From Demequina gelatinilytica (GTDB lineage: Bacteria; Actinomycetota; Actinomycetes; Actinomycetales; Demequinaceae): 64,000 nucleotides of DNA. Position numbers and translations under genes: made by a program. Where the stretch lies: NCBI RefSeq assembly GCF_000971115.1, contig NZ_BBLV01000009.1, positions 86,432-150,431 on the forward strand, read 5' to 3'. Positions 32,006 through 40,280 of this stretch are shown here, one piece after another. The notes under the pieces were generated by a model. That model worked only from the letters and a program-made list of their open reading frames with translations, searched no databases and was not told the DNA's origin. Position 1 is the first letter of the stretch; each line of letters starts with the position of its first letter.

Positions 32006-32123
32006 GTCGAGGCGAGGGACCCGCGCCAGCAGCTCCACCGGCACCGCGGCGTGAGGTGGTGGAGGAACGGGCGTAGGAGGCCCGTGCAGCTCGCGCCAGC
32101 CGTGGGGCGTGCGCCCGGCACAG

Positions 32124-32212
32124 GGGCTCCTGACACGCGATTCGGGGCCCTCCCGGTGCGTCGGGAGGCCGCAGGCGCGTAGGAGGCGCGATTCCTTCAC
32201 CAGGAAGGCTCG
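32124..32212. repeat. oriC inverted repeat 3 (degenerate)
   Basis: The left arm contains GGGCTCCTGACACGCGATTC; the right arm (32185-32212) read in reverse contains CTTCCTGGTGAAGGAATC. The family core is recognisable but pairing is much weaker than in the other copies. Confidence 0.5.
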
Positions 32213-32295
32213 AGACGGACGATGCATCGGGAGACCGGTCGGGCATCGTCCTCGCGATGGGATGACGGCCGTGACCACCGCGCCGTCACGGCGCG

Positions 32296-32373
32296 TCCTG
32301 ACGAACGTTTCGGGGGCTTCCGGGGCGGTGGAGGTGCGCGGGCGCGCCGAAGCCCCCGAAACGTTGCTCAGGA
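32296..32373. repeat. oriC inverted repeat 4, also candidate dnaA terminator
   Basis: Two 25-nt arms (32296-32320 and 32349-32373) pair at 23 of 25 positions around a 28-nt loop; both carry the core TCCTGA..AACGTTTCGGGGG. It lies 26 bp beyond the dnaA stop, so the transcript of dnaA would fold into it. Confidence 0.8.
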
Positions 32374-32398
32374 ACGATCGAGGGCGGGGCAGGTGCGG

Positions 32399-33811
32399 CT
32401 ACGCGCGGGACTGCTTGATGCGGGCGTGGATCTCGTTGACCTGGTTGTACATCTGGCGGCGCTGCGCGATCTGGTCCTCGACCTTCTTGACCGCGTACAT
32501 GACCGTGGTGTGGTCCTTGCCGCCGAAGTGCTCGCCGATCTTCGGGAGCGACAGGTCGGTGAGCTGGCGGCAGAGGTACATGGCGATCTGACGTGCGGTG
32601 ACGAACACCCTGGAGCGGCTGGTGCCTGTGAGCTCCTCGATCGAGATGCCGAAGTACTCCGCGGTCTTGCCGATGATCGAGGCCGCCGTGATCTCGGAGT
32701 CGTCATCGGAGATGAGGTCCTTGAGCACCACCTGGGCGAGGGAGAGGTCCACCGGCTGGCGGTTGAGCGCAGCGAACGCGGTGACGCGGATGAGCGCGCC
32801 CTCGAGCTCGCGGATGTTGCTCGTGATGTTCGACGCGATGTACTCGAGGACGTCGGAAGGCGCCTGGACCGCATCGGCCGCGGCCTTCTTCCGGAGGATC
32901 GCGACGCGGGTCTCGAGGTCCGGCGGCTGGACGTCCGTCATGAGACCCCACTCGAAGCGGGTGCGCATGCGCTCCTCGATGCCGTCCAGGTAGCGAGGGC
33001 TGACATCCGAGGTGATGACCACATGCTTGCCGGCGTTGTGCAGCGCGTTGAAGGTGTGGAAGAACTCCTCGAGCGTCTGCTCCTTGCCCTGAAGGAACTG
33101 GATGTCGTCGATGAGGAGGACGTCGACCTCGCGGTACGTGCGCTTGAAGCTGAGCGAGCGATCGTCACGGATCGAGTTGATGAAGTCGTTGGTGAACTCC
33201 TCGGAGTTCACGTACCTCACCCGGGTCTGCGGCTTGAGGTGACGGGTGTAGTGGCCGATCGCGTGGAGCAGGTGGGTCTTGCCCAGCCCCGAGCCTCCGT
33301 AGATGAAGAGCGGGTTGTATGTCTTGCCGGGGGACTCGGCGACGGCGAGGGCGGCGGCGTGCGCGAAGCGGTTGGACGGGCCGATGACGAAGGTGTCGAA
33401 GGTGTACCGGGGGTTGAGGTGCGGGTCCTCGACCACGAGCGGAGCCGGTGGCTCGGGCCGCCTGACCGGTGGCCGCGGAGCCTCGTCGCCCGAGGCGTCG
33501 CCGGCTGCGGGCTCGGGAGGCGTGACAGACGAGTCGACCGTGACAGCGATGCGGACGTCGCGGCCGAGCACCTCGCTCAGAGCCTCGGTGACCGGACCGC
33601 GCAGCGTGGTCTCGACGTAGTTCTTGGTGAAGTCCTCGGCGACGGCGAGGAACACGTTGTCCTCGACCACTGCCAGGGGCTTCACGAGTCGAAGGAAGGA
33701 TCGCGCCTGACCGCCGAGCGAACCGTCCTCGGAGAGGAAGTCCAGTGCTCCGCGCCAGATGGCGTCGATCGATTCAGGGGCAGGCTCTGCCGCCACTGGC
33801 GTCACCCCCAA
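32399..33811 (-). CDS. dnaA: Chromosomal replication initiator DnaA
   Basis: 470 aa with four domains: N-terminal DnaB-contact domain, a Pro/Glu-rich linker (about 95-135), AAA+ domain with Walker A GGSGLGKTHLLHAIG and Walker B VLLIDDIQFL, and C-terminal helix-turn-helix with the DnaA signature FGGKDHTTVMYAVKKV. It binds DnaA boxes and opens oriC. Start is uncertain: TTG 33811 has a weak GGAA upstream, and GTG 33805 is two codons inside. A DnaA-box-like TTTCCACAG overlaps the leader, consistent with autoregulation. Confidence 0.96.
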   Translation of the reverse strand: MGVTPVAAEPAPESIDAIWRGALDFLSEDGSLGGQARSFLRLVKPLAVVEDNVFLAVAEDFTKNYVETTLRGPVTEALSEVLGRDVRIAVTVDSSVTPPEPAAGDASGDEAPRPPVRRPEPPAPLVVEDPHLNPRYTFDTFVIGPSNRFAHAAALAVAESPGKTYNPLFIYGGSGLGKTHLLHAIGHYTRHLKPQTRVRYVNSEEFTNDFINSIRDDRSLSFKRTYREVDVLLIDDIQFLQGKEQTLEEFFHTFNALHNAGKHVVITSDVSPRYLDGIEERMRTRFEWGLMTDVQPPDLETRVAILRKKAAADAVQAPSDVLEYIASNITSNIRELEGALIRVTAFAALNRQPVDLSLAQVVLKDLISDDDSEITAASIIGKTAEYFGISIEELTGTSRSRVFVTARQIAMYLCRQLTDLSLPKIGEHFGGKDHTTVMYAVKKVEDQIAQRRQMYNQVNEIHARIKQSRA

Positions 33812-33955
33812 GGTGTTTCCACAGGTTTGCTCACAGTCGGTGCATGGCCCGTCACCTGTGCGTTACCGCGTGTTCGCGTGTCGCTCACATGGTGCGTGGC
33901 CGTGATGGTGGAGCCTATCCTGTTCGGGTGGCGGGTCCCAAGGGCGCGCCGCGAT

Positions 33956-33985
33956 TTGACCCTCGCCGTGGATAACGCGTAACGT
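33956..33985 (+). promoter_or_regulatory. rpmH promoter with embedded DnaA box
   Basis: TTGACC (33956) and TAACGT (33980) are 18 bp apart. CGTGGATAA (33968-33975), the complement of DnaA box TTATCCACG, fills the spacer, so DnaA could regulate the ribosomal-protein operon. The remaining dnaA-rpmH gap holds the divergent dnaA promoter. Confidence 0.6.
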
Positions 33986-34027
33986 AAGTGCGCTGATTTG
34001 ACCATGCCCTGAAACTTGGAGTTACCC

Positions 34028-34165
34028 GTGAGCAAGCGGACTTTCCAGCCGAACAACCGCAAGCGCGCTAAGACGCACGGCTTCCGTCTGCGCATGCGCA
34101 CGCGTGCCGGTCGCGCGATCCTGGCGACGCGTCGCCGCAAGGGCCGCGGCAAGCTCTCGGCCTAA
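34028..34165 (+). CDS. rpmH: 50S ribosomal protein L34
   Basis: 45 aa, highly basic, with the invariant [20 protein letters not shown] opening and the terminal KGRGKLSA. It is a late-assembling component of the large subunit. The start is GTG 34028 with GGAG 7 nt upstream. Divergent from dnaA, it heads the rightward operon rpmH-rnpA-yidD-yidC-jag-rsmG. Confidence 0.97.
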   Translation: MSKRTFQPNNRKRAKTHGFRLRMRTRAGRAILATRRRKGRGKLSA

Positions 34166-34167
34166 GG

Positions 34168-34512
34168 TTGCTGCCGGCCGACGCGCGACTGCGATCGTCC
34201 GCGGAGTTCCGCTCCGCGATGCGATCGGGGATCCGCAGCGGCCGGCGCACCGTCGTGGTGCACGTGGCGCTGACCGGCGATGCTCGACGCATGGCCGGTT
34301 TCGCTGTTTCTAAGGCCGTAGGAGGTGCGGTGACCCGCAATCGCGTCAAGCGACGCCTTCGCGCGGTCATGCAGTCGCGTCTCTCGGCTCTTCCCGAGGG
34401 CACCTCGGTGGTCCTCCGAGCCCTGCCGCCTGCCGCCGACGCGTCGTTCGCGACGCTCGAGGGAGATGTCGACGGTGCCTTGCGGCACGCGATGTCGAAG
34501 GTAGGACGATGA
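34168..34512 (+). CDS. rnpA: Ribonuclease P protein component
   Basis: 114 aa. The RNase P protein signature is [23 protein letters not shown], split as a strand and the RNR helix. It binds the catalytic RNA to mature tRNA 5' ends. The start TTG 34168 comes two bases after the rpmH TAA, giving the typical actinobacterial opening LPAxxRLRxSxEF. The stop overlaps the yidD ATG. Confidence 0.94.
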   Translation: MLPADARLRSSAEFRSAMRSGIRSGRRTVVVHVALTGDARRMAGFAVSKAVGGAVTRNRVKRRLRAVMQSRLSALPEGTSVVLRALPPAADASFATLEGDVDGALRHAMSKVGR

Positions 34513-34805
34513 GCATCGCGGGCAAGGCGTTGACGGGGGCGATCCGCGGCTATCAGCTGACGATCTCGCCGCTGACGGGCCCGCGCTGCAAGTACCACCC
34601 GACATGCTCGCACTTCGCGATCGAGGCGATCCAGGTCCATGGAGCCTTCGTCGGCACCGGCCTCGCCGGCTGGCGCCTGCTGCGATGCAACCCTTGGAGC
34701 AACGGCGGTGTCGACGACGTGCCGGCCAAGGGCGAACGACTCTTCCGGATCACGCGCAATAATGCCGCGATGCTCCCGGACCCGACCCCAGCACGCCCGA
34801 TCTAA
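34509..34805 (+). CDS. yidD: Membrane protein insertion efficiency factor YidD
   Basis: 98 aa. The conserved core is [28 protein letters not shown] with the two Cys residues, then [10 protein letters not shown]. YidD is an amphipathic inner-membrane-associated factor helping YidC. ATG overlaps the rnpA stop (ATGA). Confidence 0.95.
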   Translation: MSIAGKALTGAIRGYQLTISPLTGPRCKYHPTCSHFAIEAIQVHGAFVGTGLAGWRLLRCNPWSNGGVDDVPAKGERLFRITRNNAAMLPDPTPARPI

Positions 34806-34813
34806 GGACAACT

Positions 34814-35842
34814 GTGGACACTCTGCTCTTCCCGCTCGAGTGGGTCGTCGCCAATGTGATGGTGATCTGGCACTGGATCTGGTCGGCCATCGGCCTCGAT
34901 CCCGCCGCCGGCATCACCTGGGCCCTGTCGATCGTCGGCCTCGTGATCACCATCCGTGCCGCGCTGATCCCGCTGTTCGTCAAGCAGATCAACGCGTCCC
35001 GCGCGATGCAGGTGATCGCGCCTGATCTCAAGAAGATCCAGGACAAGTACAAGGGCAAGAAGGACCAGGCGTCTCGCGAGGCCATGAGCCGCGAGACCAT
35101 GGAGCTGTACTCCAAGCACAAGACGAACCCGTTCGCGTCGTGCCTGCCGATGCTGATCCAGGCACCGATCTTCTTCGCGCTGTTCCGCGTGCTCAACGGC
35201 CTCGAGGGCAACGCCACGCCAGGTGCTCCCACCCAGGGCATCGGAATGCTGTCCGACACCCTCATGGAGCAGGCGCAGAGCGCGACGCTGTTCGGCGCGC
35301 AGCTCTCGGAGACCTTCCTGCGGGGTGCCAGCGTCGAGGGCAAGATCCTCTCGGCCGTGCTGATCGTCGCGATGGTCGCCACCACCTTCCTCACGCAGCA
35401 TCAGCTCACGCGCAGGAACCTGCCGGCCTCGGCGCTCGAGGGCCCGATGGCTCAGCAGCAGAAGATCCTCATGTACGTGCTGCCGTTCATCTTCGTCATC
35501 TCCGGCCCCAACTTCCCGGTGGGTGTCCTCATCTACTGGACCACCACCAACGTGTGGACGTTCGGGCAGCAGTGGTACGTGATCCGCAACAACCCGACTC
35601 CGGGATCGGACGCCTACCGTGCGTACCAGGAGCGCATGGCCGCCAAGGCCGCCAAGAAGGCGGCACACGGTGGGACCGACGCGAGCACCGCCGTGATCGA
35701 GGCGGAGGCCGTCGACGAGTCCGGCCCCAAGCGGTCCGGCCAGCGCCAGCAGCCCAAGCGTAAGAACCGTGGCGGAGCCAAGCCTCAGCAGCTTCCCGCC
35801 GCCGATGACCTTCCCGCCAGCGATGACAAGGACCCGTCATGA
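34814..35842 (+). CDS. yidC: Membrane protein insertase YidC
   Basis: 342 aa of the short (Oxa1-like, actinobacterial) type without the large periplasmic domain. Helices carry the conserved GITWALSIVGLVITIRAALIPLFV region (hydrophilic groove Arg), the PMLIQAPIFFALFRVL hairpin and the late FPVGVLIYWTTTNVWTFGQQW. The C-terminal 75 residues are a basic Lys/Gln-rich tail able to touch ribosomes. GTG 34814 follows AAGGACAACT. The stop overlaps jag. Confidence 0.95.
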   Translation: MDTLLFPLEWVVANVMVIWHWIWSAIGLDPAAGITWALSIVGLVITIRAALIPLFVKQINASRAMQVIAPDLKKIQDKYKGKKDQASREAMSRETMELYSKHKTNPFASCLPMLIQAPIFFALFRVLNGLEGNATPGAPTQGIGMLSDTLMEQAQSATLFGAQLSETFLRGASVEGKILSAVLIVAMVATTFLTQHQLTRRNLPASALEGPMAQQQKILMYVLPFIFVISGPNFPVGVLIYWTTTNVWTFGQQWYVIRNNPTPGSDAYRAYQERMAAKAAKKAAHGGTDASTAVIEAEAVDESGPKRSGQRQQPKRKNRGGAKPQQLPAADDLPASDDKDPS

Positions 35843-36318
35843 CCGACAACATCAAGAAGCTCGACGCCGAGGGCGACGTCGCAGCGGACTTCCTCGAGGA
35901 GCTGCTCGACATCCTCGACATGGACGGCGACATCGACATCTCGGTGGAGGCCGGTCGCGCGAAGGTGGCGATCGTCGCCGATGGTCCGAGCCAGGACCTC
36001 AAGCGGCTGGTCGGTCCCGACGGCGAGGTGCTCGAGGCGCTTCAGGACCTCACCCGTCTCGCCGTCCAGTCCGAGACCGGCGAGGTCAGCCGGCTCATGC
36101 TCGACATCGCGGACTTCCGCGCGGGCCGTCGTGAGCGTCTCGCCGAGCAGGCACGCGAGGCTGTCGCGCAGGTGCGCGAGTCCGGTGCGCGCGTCGCTCT
36201 TCCGGCGATGAACGCGTTCGAGCGCAAGGTCGTCCACGACGTGGTGCTCGAGGCGGGCCTGTCCTCCGAGTCGGAGGGGGAGGACCCCCAGCGTTACGTC
36301 GTGGTGCTCCCCGCCTGA
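35839..36318 (+). CDS. jag: RNA-binding protein Jag/KhpB (KH and R3H domains)
   Basis: 159 aa. An acidic N-terminus leads into a KH-like domain (about 25-85, with RLVGPDGEVLEALQDL) and an R3H domain (about 100-159, with ARVALPAMNAFERKVVHDVV). It is a short Jag lacking the N-terminal Jag-N module. KhpB proteins bind RNA and affect cell elongation and division. ATG overlaps the yidC stop. Confidence 0.93.
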   Translation: MTDNIKKLDAEGDVAADFLEELLDILDMDGDIDISVEAGRAKVAIVADGPSQDLKRLVGPDGEVLEALQDLTRLAVQSETGEVSRLMLDIADFRAGRRERLAEQAREAVAQVRESGARVALPAMNAFERKVVHDVVLEAGLSSESEGEDPQRYVVVLPA

Positions 36319-36319
36319 C

Positions 36320-36333
36320 GTTTCACGTGAAAC
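36320..36333. promoter_or_regulatory. parS: parS site 1
   Basis: GTTTCACGTGAAAC, the perfect 14-bp ParB-binding palindrome, between jag and rsmG. Confidence 0.97.
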
Positions 36334-36334
36334 A

Positions 36335-36979
36335 GTGATGACGGAGCAGAGCCTGCGGGACGACCCGCTGCACGGTAGCGACGCGGTACGCGAGTACTTC
36401 GGCGACGTGTACCCGCGCGTCCTTGCCTTCGCGGAGATGCTGGCGGAGCAGGGTGTGGACCGTGGTCTCATCGGTCCGCGCGAGGTCACGCGGCTATGGG
36501 AGCGTCACATCCTCAACTCGGCGGCTCTCATGCCGTTCATCGGAGAGGGCCGGGTCGCGGACGTGGGCTCGGGCGCCGGGCTCCCGGGCCTGGTGCTGGC
36601 GGCGATGGATCCCGATCGGGACTACGTGCTCGTGGAGCCGATGGAGCGACGGACGCAGTGGCTGTTCGAGGCTGCGCGCGCATGCGGCATCGAGAACGTG
36701 TCGGTGGTCCGCGGTCGTGCGGAGGAGGTCACCGAATCCGTGGAGGTCGAGGTGGTGACCGCGCGCGCGGTGGCCGCGATCGACAAGCTGGTGAAGTGGT
36801 GCAGCCCGCTGCTTGTGCCCGATGGACGCATGGTGCTCCTCAAGGGACGGAGCGCGGCGGATGAGCTCGAGCGTGCCAAGTACACGCTCCGCAAGCAGAG
36901 GTTCGTGGGCGAGGTGCACCGTGCCGGAACGGTTCCCGGCGTGGAGGCCACCACCGTGGTGGTGCTCACCCGGGCGTGA
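36335..36979 (+). CDS. rsmG: 16S rRNA (guanine527-N7)-methyltransferase RsmG
   Basis: 214 aa Rossmann methyltransferase. The SAM loop is VADVGSGAGLPGLVLA, followed by VEPMERRTQWL. It methylates G527 of 16S rRNA; loss gives low-level streptomycin resistance in relatives. The start is GTG 36335 or ATG 36338, right after a parS site, so the 5' region is constrained by both. Confidence 0.95.
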   Translation: MMTEQSLRDDPLHGSDAVREYFGDVYPRVLAFAEMLAEQGVDRGLIGPREVTRLWERHILNSAALMPFIGEGRVADVGSGAGLPGLVLAAMDPDRDYVLVEPMERRTQWLFEAARACGIENVSVVRGRAEEVTESVEVEVVTARAVAAIDKLVKWCSPLLVPDGRMVLLKGRSAADELERAKYTLRKQRFVGEVHRAGTVPGVEATTVVVLTRA

Positions 36980-37056
36980 TCTCCACAGAGCGTCTCCACA
37001 ACGATATGCACAGCGATCCGTACGGGAATCGGCCACTTCGGAGGCAGTTCTCCACA
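36979..37056 (+). promoter_or_regulatory. Cluster of DnaA-box-like sites upstream of parAB
   Basis: ATCTCCACA (36979), GTCTCCACA (36992) and TTCTCCACA (37048) lie in the 288-bp rsmG-parA gap in the same orientation; the last matches TTNTCCACA exactly. The rest of the gap holds a parS site and a possible promoter (TTGCGA at 37112, TAGAGT at 37137). Confidence 0.5.
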
Positions 37057-37205
37057 GGATCGTGAGCTCGCTGTCAGACCTCTGGAGCACGCTTGTCACA
37101 GTGATGAGGGCTTGCGAGCGGCACCTGCCGCTGGGGTAGAGTCGGAGACTCTGGCGCCATCGTGACGCGCCGGGACAAGGTCCTTCGGAAGAGGGACCGC
37201 GCCTT

Positions 37206-37219
37206 GTTTCACGTGAAAC
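37206..37219. promoter_or_regulatory. parS: parS site 2
   Basis: GTTTCACGTGAAAC, perfect, about 50 bp upstream of the parA start. Confidence 0.97.
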
Positions 37220-37267
37220 GATGACAACGAGGTCCGGCGTGAAGATCGGCTTGAGGAAGGGAACTGG

Positions 37268-38260
37268 GTGTCCAGCGACAAGACACATGACTCGATCGTG
37301 TCGGATGAGCCTCGGCGAGGCGCCACCACCGCTGTTTCACGTGAAACACACGATCCGTTCGACCGTCTTGCCGAGGATGCCGGCAGCCCTTTGGCGACGG
37401 AGATGATGGCGATGGAGCGGCAACGCCGTGCTCTCGAGAACGCCGACTTCCCCAAGCCGCCGCGCACCCGTGTCATCGCCGTCTCGAATCAGAAGGGCGG
37501 CGTGGGGAAGACCACCACGTCGGTCAACGTGGCGGCCGCATTGGCCAAGCGGGGCGCCAACGTGCTGGTGATCGACGCGGATCCGCAGGGGAACGCGTCG
37601 ACAGCGCTCGGTGTGGACCACCGCTCGGGTACACCGTCGATCTACGACGTCCTCCTTGATGAGACCCCCATGGCCAAGGTCGCGCAGAGGTGCCCTGACA
37701 TCGACACGCTCTGGTGCGTGCCCGCGACGATCGACCTCGCGGGCGCCGACATCGAGCTCGTGTCCGTGGTGCGTCGCGAGTTCCGTCTCCACGACGCTCT
37801 CAACGAGCTGCTCTCAGGTCCGGGGAAGGACCTGGACTACGTCTTCATCGACTGCCCCCCGAGCCTCGGTCTGCTCACGCTCAACGCGATGGTCGTGGCC
37901 ACCGAGGTGCTCATCCCCATCCAGTGCGAGTACTACGCGCTCGAAGGGCTGACGCAGCTCATGAAGACCGTCGAGATGGTGCGCAAGCACCTCAATCAGG
38001 GCATCCACGTCTCTACCATCGTGCTGACGATGTACGACGGCCGCACCAACCTCGCGCGCGAGGTTGCGAACGAGGTGAGATCGCACTTCCCGTCGCAGAC
38101 GCTCGAGCAGACGGTTCCGCGCTCTGTGCGCGTGTCGGAGGCGCCAGGATTCGCACAGACCGTCATCACGCATGACCCTCATTCCTCGGGTGCGGTCGCC
38201 TACACGGCGATCGCTCGTGACATCGCGGTGCGGGGCGCCGCAGGATCGGAGAACAGGTGA
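37268..38260 (+). CDS. parA: Chromosome partitioning ATPase ParA
   Basis: 330 aa. The deviant Walker A is [14 protein letters not shown] at about residue 77, Walker B-like [14 protein letters not shown] 65-residue N-terminal extension precedes the ATPase, typical of actinobacteria, and a perfect parS lies within its codons 23-27. ParA drives segregation of ParB-parS complexes. The start is GTG 37268 with AAGGGA upstream; the stop overlaps parB. Confidence 0.95.
   Translation: MSSDKTHDSIVSDEPRRGATTAVSRETHDPFDRLAEDAGSPLATEMMAMERQRRALENADFPKPPRTRVIAVSNQKGGVGKTTTSVNVAAALAKRGANVLVIDADPQGNASTALGVDHRSGTPSIYDVLLDETPMAKVAQRCPDIDTLWCVPATIDLAGADIELVSVVRREFRLHDALNELLSGPGKDLDYVFIDCPPSLGLLTLNAMVVATEVLIPIQCEYYALEGLTQLMKTVEMVRKHLNQGIHVSTIVLTMYDGRTNLAREVANEVRSHFPSQTLEQTVPRSVRVSEAPGFAQTVITHDPHSSGAVAYTAIARDIAVRGAAGSENR
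37334..37347. promoter_or_regulatory. parS: parS site 3, inside parA coding sequence
   Basis: GTTTCACGTGAAAC, perfect, read in frame as Val-Ser-Arg-Glu-Thr near the ParA N-terminus. Confidence 0.97.
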
Positions 38261-39261
38261 GCAAGGCGAAGCGTGGGCTTGGCAGGGGGCTCGGTGCGCT
38301 GATCCCTACGGAGCCCGAGTCGGAGGGCGCCGGCGTCGAGACGCGGGAACGTCCACGTGACGTGTTCTTCTCGGACACGTCGACCGCGACCATCCCGACC
38401 ATCACGCAGGTGTCGGAGGATGGGGAGCTTGTCCCGGTGCCGGGTGCGTCGTTCGCGCACATCGACCCGGGCTCCGTAGTCCCGAACCCCCGTCAGCCGC
38501 GTTCGGTCTTCGATGAGGACGCGCTCGCCGAGCTCGTGGCGTCGATCAAGGAGATCGGTGTCCTGCAGCCCATCGTGGTCCGGCCCAACCCCGCGGGGGA
38601 GGGCTACGAGCTCATCATGGGTGAGCGGCGCCTGCGCGCCACCAAGGAGGCGGGGCTCACCGAGATCCCCGCGATCATCCGCTCGACGGATGACACGGAC
38701 ATGCTCCGCGACGCGCTCGTGGAGAACCTTCACCGGAGCCAGCTCAACCCGTTGGAGGAGGCAGCCGCCTATCAGCAGCTGCTCGAGGACTTCGGGATCA
38801 CGCATGAGGAGCTGGCCGCACGCATCGCGCGTTCGCGTCCGCAGATCTCCAACACCTTGCGCCTGTTGAGGCTGCCCGCGACCGTGCAGCGGCGGGTCGC
38901 CGCCGGCGTGCTCAGCGCGGGACACGCGCGTGCGCTGCTGGGTCTCGACTCGCCCGAGGCGATGGAGCACCTGGCGAACCGCATCGTGGCGGAGGGGCTG
39001 TCGGTCCGCGCCACCGAGGAGGCGGTCGCGCTCGGCGTGGACACGCCCAAGCAGCGACGCGGCTCCACGCGTGCAGGGGGACGCACGGAGGCTCTCGACG
39101 AGCTCGGCGGACGCCTGGGCGACCGCTTCGACACCCGAGTGAAGATCAAGCTGGGCCGGGCCAAGGGTTCGATCACCATCGACTTCGCCACGGTCGACGA
39201 TCTCAACCGGATCGTGGCGCTCATCGATCCGCAGGACCCGGGAGTGCTCGCGCAGCAGTAG
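38257..39261 (+). CDS. parB: Chromosome partitioning protein ParB
   Basis: 334 aa. It begins with the [13 protein letters not shown] motif, then the CTPase/N-engagement domain ([24 protein letters not shown]), the central helix-turn-helix ([24 protein letters not shown]) and a C-terminal dimer domain. It loads at the three nearby parS sites and slides as a CTP clamp. GTG 38257 overlaps the parA stop. Confidence 0.95.
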   Translation: MSKAKRGLGRGLGALIPTEPESEGAGVETRERPRDVFFSDTSTATIPTITQVSEDGELVPVPGASFAHIDPGSVVPNPRQPRSVFDEDALAELVASIKEIGVLQPIVVRPNPAGEGYELIMGERRLRATKEAGLTEIPAIIRSTDDTDMLRDALVENLHRSQLNPLEEAAAYQQLLEDFGITHEELAARIARSRPQISNTLRLLRLPATVQRRVAAGVLSAGHARALLGLDSPEAMEHLANRIVAEGLSVRATEEAVALGVDTPKQRRGSTRAGGRTEALDELGGRLGDRFDTRVKIKLGRAKGSITIDFATVDDLNRIVALIDPQDPGVLAQQ

Positions 39262-39279
39262 CACCCGTACCGACGAGCA

Positions 39280-39314
39280 CGAAGGCCCCGGTCCATGGCG
39301 GACCGGGGCCTTCG
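39280..39314. terminator. Bidirectional terminator between parB and ddl
   Basis: CGAAGGCCCCGGTCC and GGACCGGGGCCTTCG form a perfect 15-bp stem with a 5-nt loop between convergent genes. Confidence 0.8.
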
Positions 39315-39330
39315 TGCAGGTGCAGCGGGT

Positions 39331-40266
39331 TCAGGCTCGCGCGGCCGCCGTCTCGACAACCTCGCGGTACACGGCACCCAGATCGAGGCCTGCCGCCTCC
39401 GCCGCCTGCGGGAACAGCGAAGTCTCGGTCATACCAGGGGCGATATTGATATCGATCACCTGGGGGAGGCCCTCCGAATCGAGGATGAGATCGATGCGAG
39501 AGAGGTCGCGCAGGTCCATCGAGCGATGCACCAGCAATGCGGTGGCGGCGGCGGCCTCTGCCTGAGCCTGGGAGAGACGGGCGGGCGCGAAGTACTCGAC
39601 CCTGCCGGGGTTGTACCGCGCGTCGTAGTCGTATGCGCCATCGGTGACGGTCTCGACCGCCGGCAGCACGCGGGCGGACTCACCGGTACCGATCACGCTC
39701 ATGGCCAGCTCGGTCCCCTCGACGAAGCGCTCGACCAGCGCGGTGTCGCCATACGCGAAGCAGTGGACCATCGCCCTGGCGAGATCCTCGCGGTCGTGCA
39801 CGATCGACACGCCCAACGCCGACCCGCCGCGCACCGGCTTCACCACCACGGGAAGGCCGAACCGGGCCACCACCGTGTCGAGCACCTGCTCCGCTCCGAC
39901 CTCGCGGAAGAGCGACTGGGGGAGCGTGACGTAGTCCGGGGTCGCGACGCCGTTGCGCAGCATCACCGCCTTGGAGACGGCCTTGTTCCAAGCGACGCGT
40001 GCCGAGTGCGAGCCGGTCCCGACGAAGGGGAGGCCGACCAGCTCGAGGAGCGCCTGGAGTGACCCGTCCTCGCCGGTGGCACCGTGGACCAGGGGCCAGA
40101 CCACATCCACATCGCCGTGACGGAGCGTCGGGATGAGCTCGGTGTCGACGTCCACGAGCGAGACCTTGTCGACGGTGCCCCGAAGGGCGTCGTGCACGCG
40201 CCGTCCGGAACGGATGGACACGTCGCGCTCATGGGAGAGGCCGCCGGCGAGGATCAGGGCATGCAT
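39331..40266 (-). CDS. ddl: D-alanine--D-alanine ligase-like ATP-grasp enzyme
   Basis: 311 aa. The N-terminal domain has GGLSHERDVSIRSGRRV and HGATGEDGSLQALLEL; the ATP-grasp part has VVKPVRGGSALGVS and the metal/substrate loop DINIAPGMTETSLFPQAA. Ddl makes D-Ala-D-Ala for peptidoglycan in the cytoplasm. The usual NT-x-PGMT loop is IAPGMT here, so a relaxed or different D-amino-acid preference is possible. ATG 40266 has GAAGGGA upstream. The aminotransferase gene ends 14 nt upstream, so the two are probably one operon. Confidence 0.85.
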   Translation of the reverse strand: MHALILAGGLSHERDVSIRSGRRVHDALRGTVDKVSLVDVDTELIPTLRHGDVDVVWPLVHGATGEDGSLQALLELVGLPFVGTGSHSARVAWNKAVSKAVMLRNGVATPDYVTLPQSLFREVGAEQVLDTVVARFGLPVVVKPVRGGSALGVSIVHDREDLARAMVHCFAYGDTALVERFVEGTELAMSVIGTGESARVLPAVETVTDGAYDYDARYNPGRVEYFAPARLSQAQAEAAAATALLVHRSMDLRDLSRIDLILDSEGLPQVIDINIAPGMTETSLFPQAAEAAGLDLGAVYREVVETAAARA

Positions 40267-40280
40267 GAAGGTCCCTTCAG

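Larger units (their letters stand above)
31251..32398. other. oriC: Origin of replication (oriC), dnaN-dnaA intergenic region
   Basis: This 1148-bp gap contains no convincing gene. The dnaN side holds a set of DnaA-box-like sequences: TGTGGACAA (31358), CCGTGGATT (31401), TGTGGAGTT (31411), CCTGTGGAC (31553), TCATCCACG (31570), CGTCCACAG (31581) and TTTTCCACA (31592). The relatively AT-rich patch around GAATTCTTGTCATTCTTC (31524-31541) is a candidate unwinding element. The dnaA side (31670-32376) is filled by inverted repeats sharing TCCTGACGAACG. Confidence 0.85.

Noticed and set aside
31670-32376. CRISPR array in the oriC gap
   Set aside because: The repeated arms alternate in orientation, vary in sequence and spacing, and no cas gene is near; they are inverted repeats, not direct repeats with spacers.
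31664-32591. Short open frames in the dnaN-dnaA gap as genes
   Set aside because: They overlap each other and the inverted repeats, lack ribosome sites and give Arg-rich translations.
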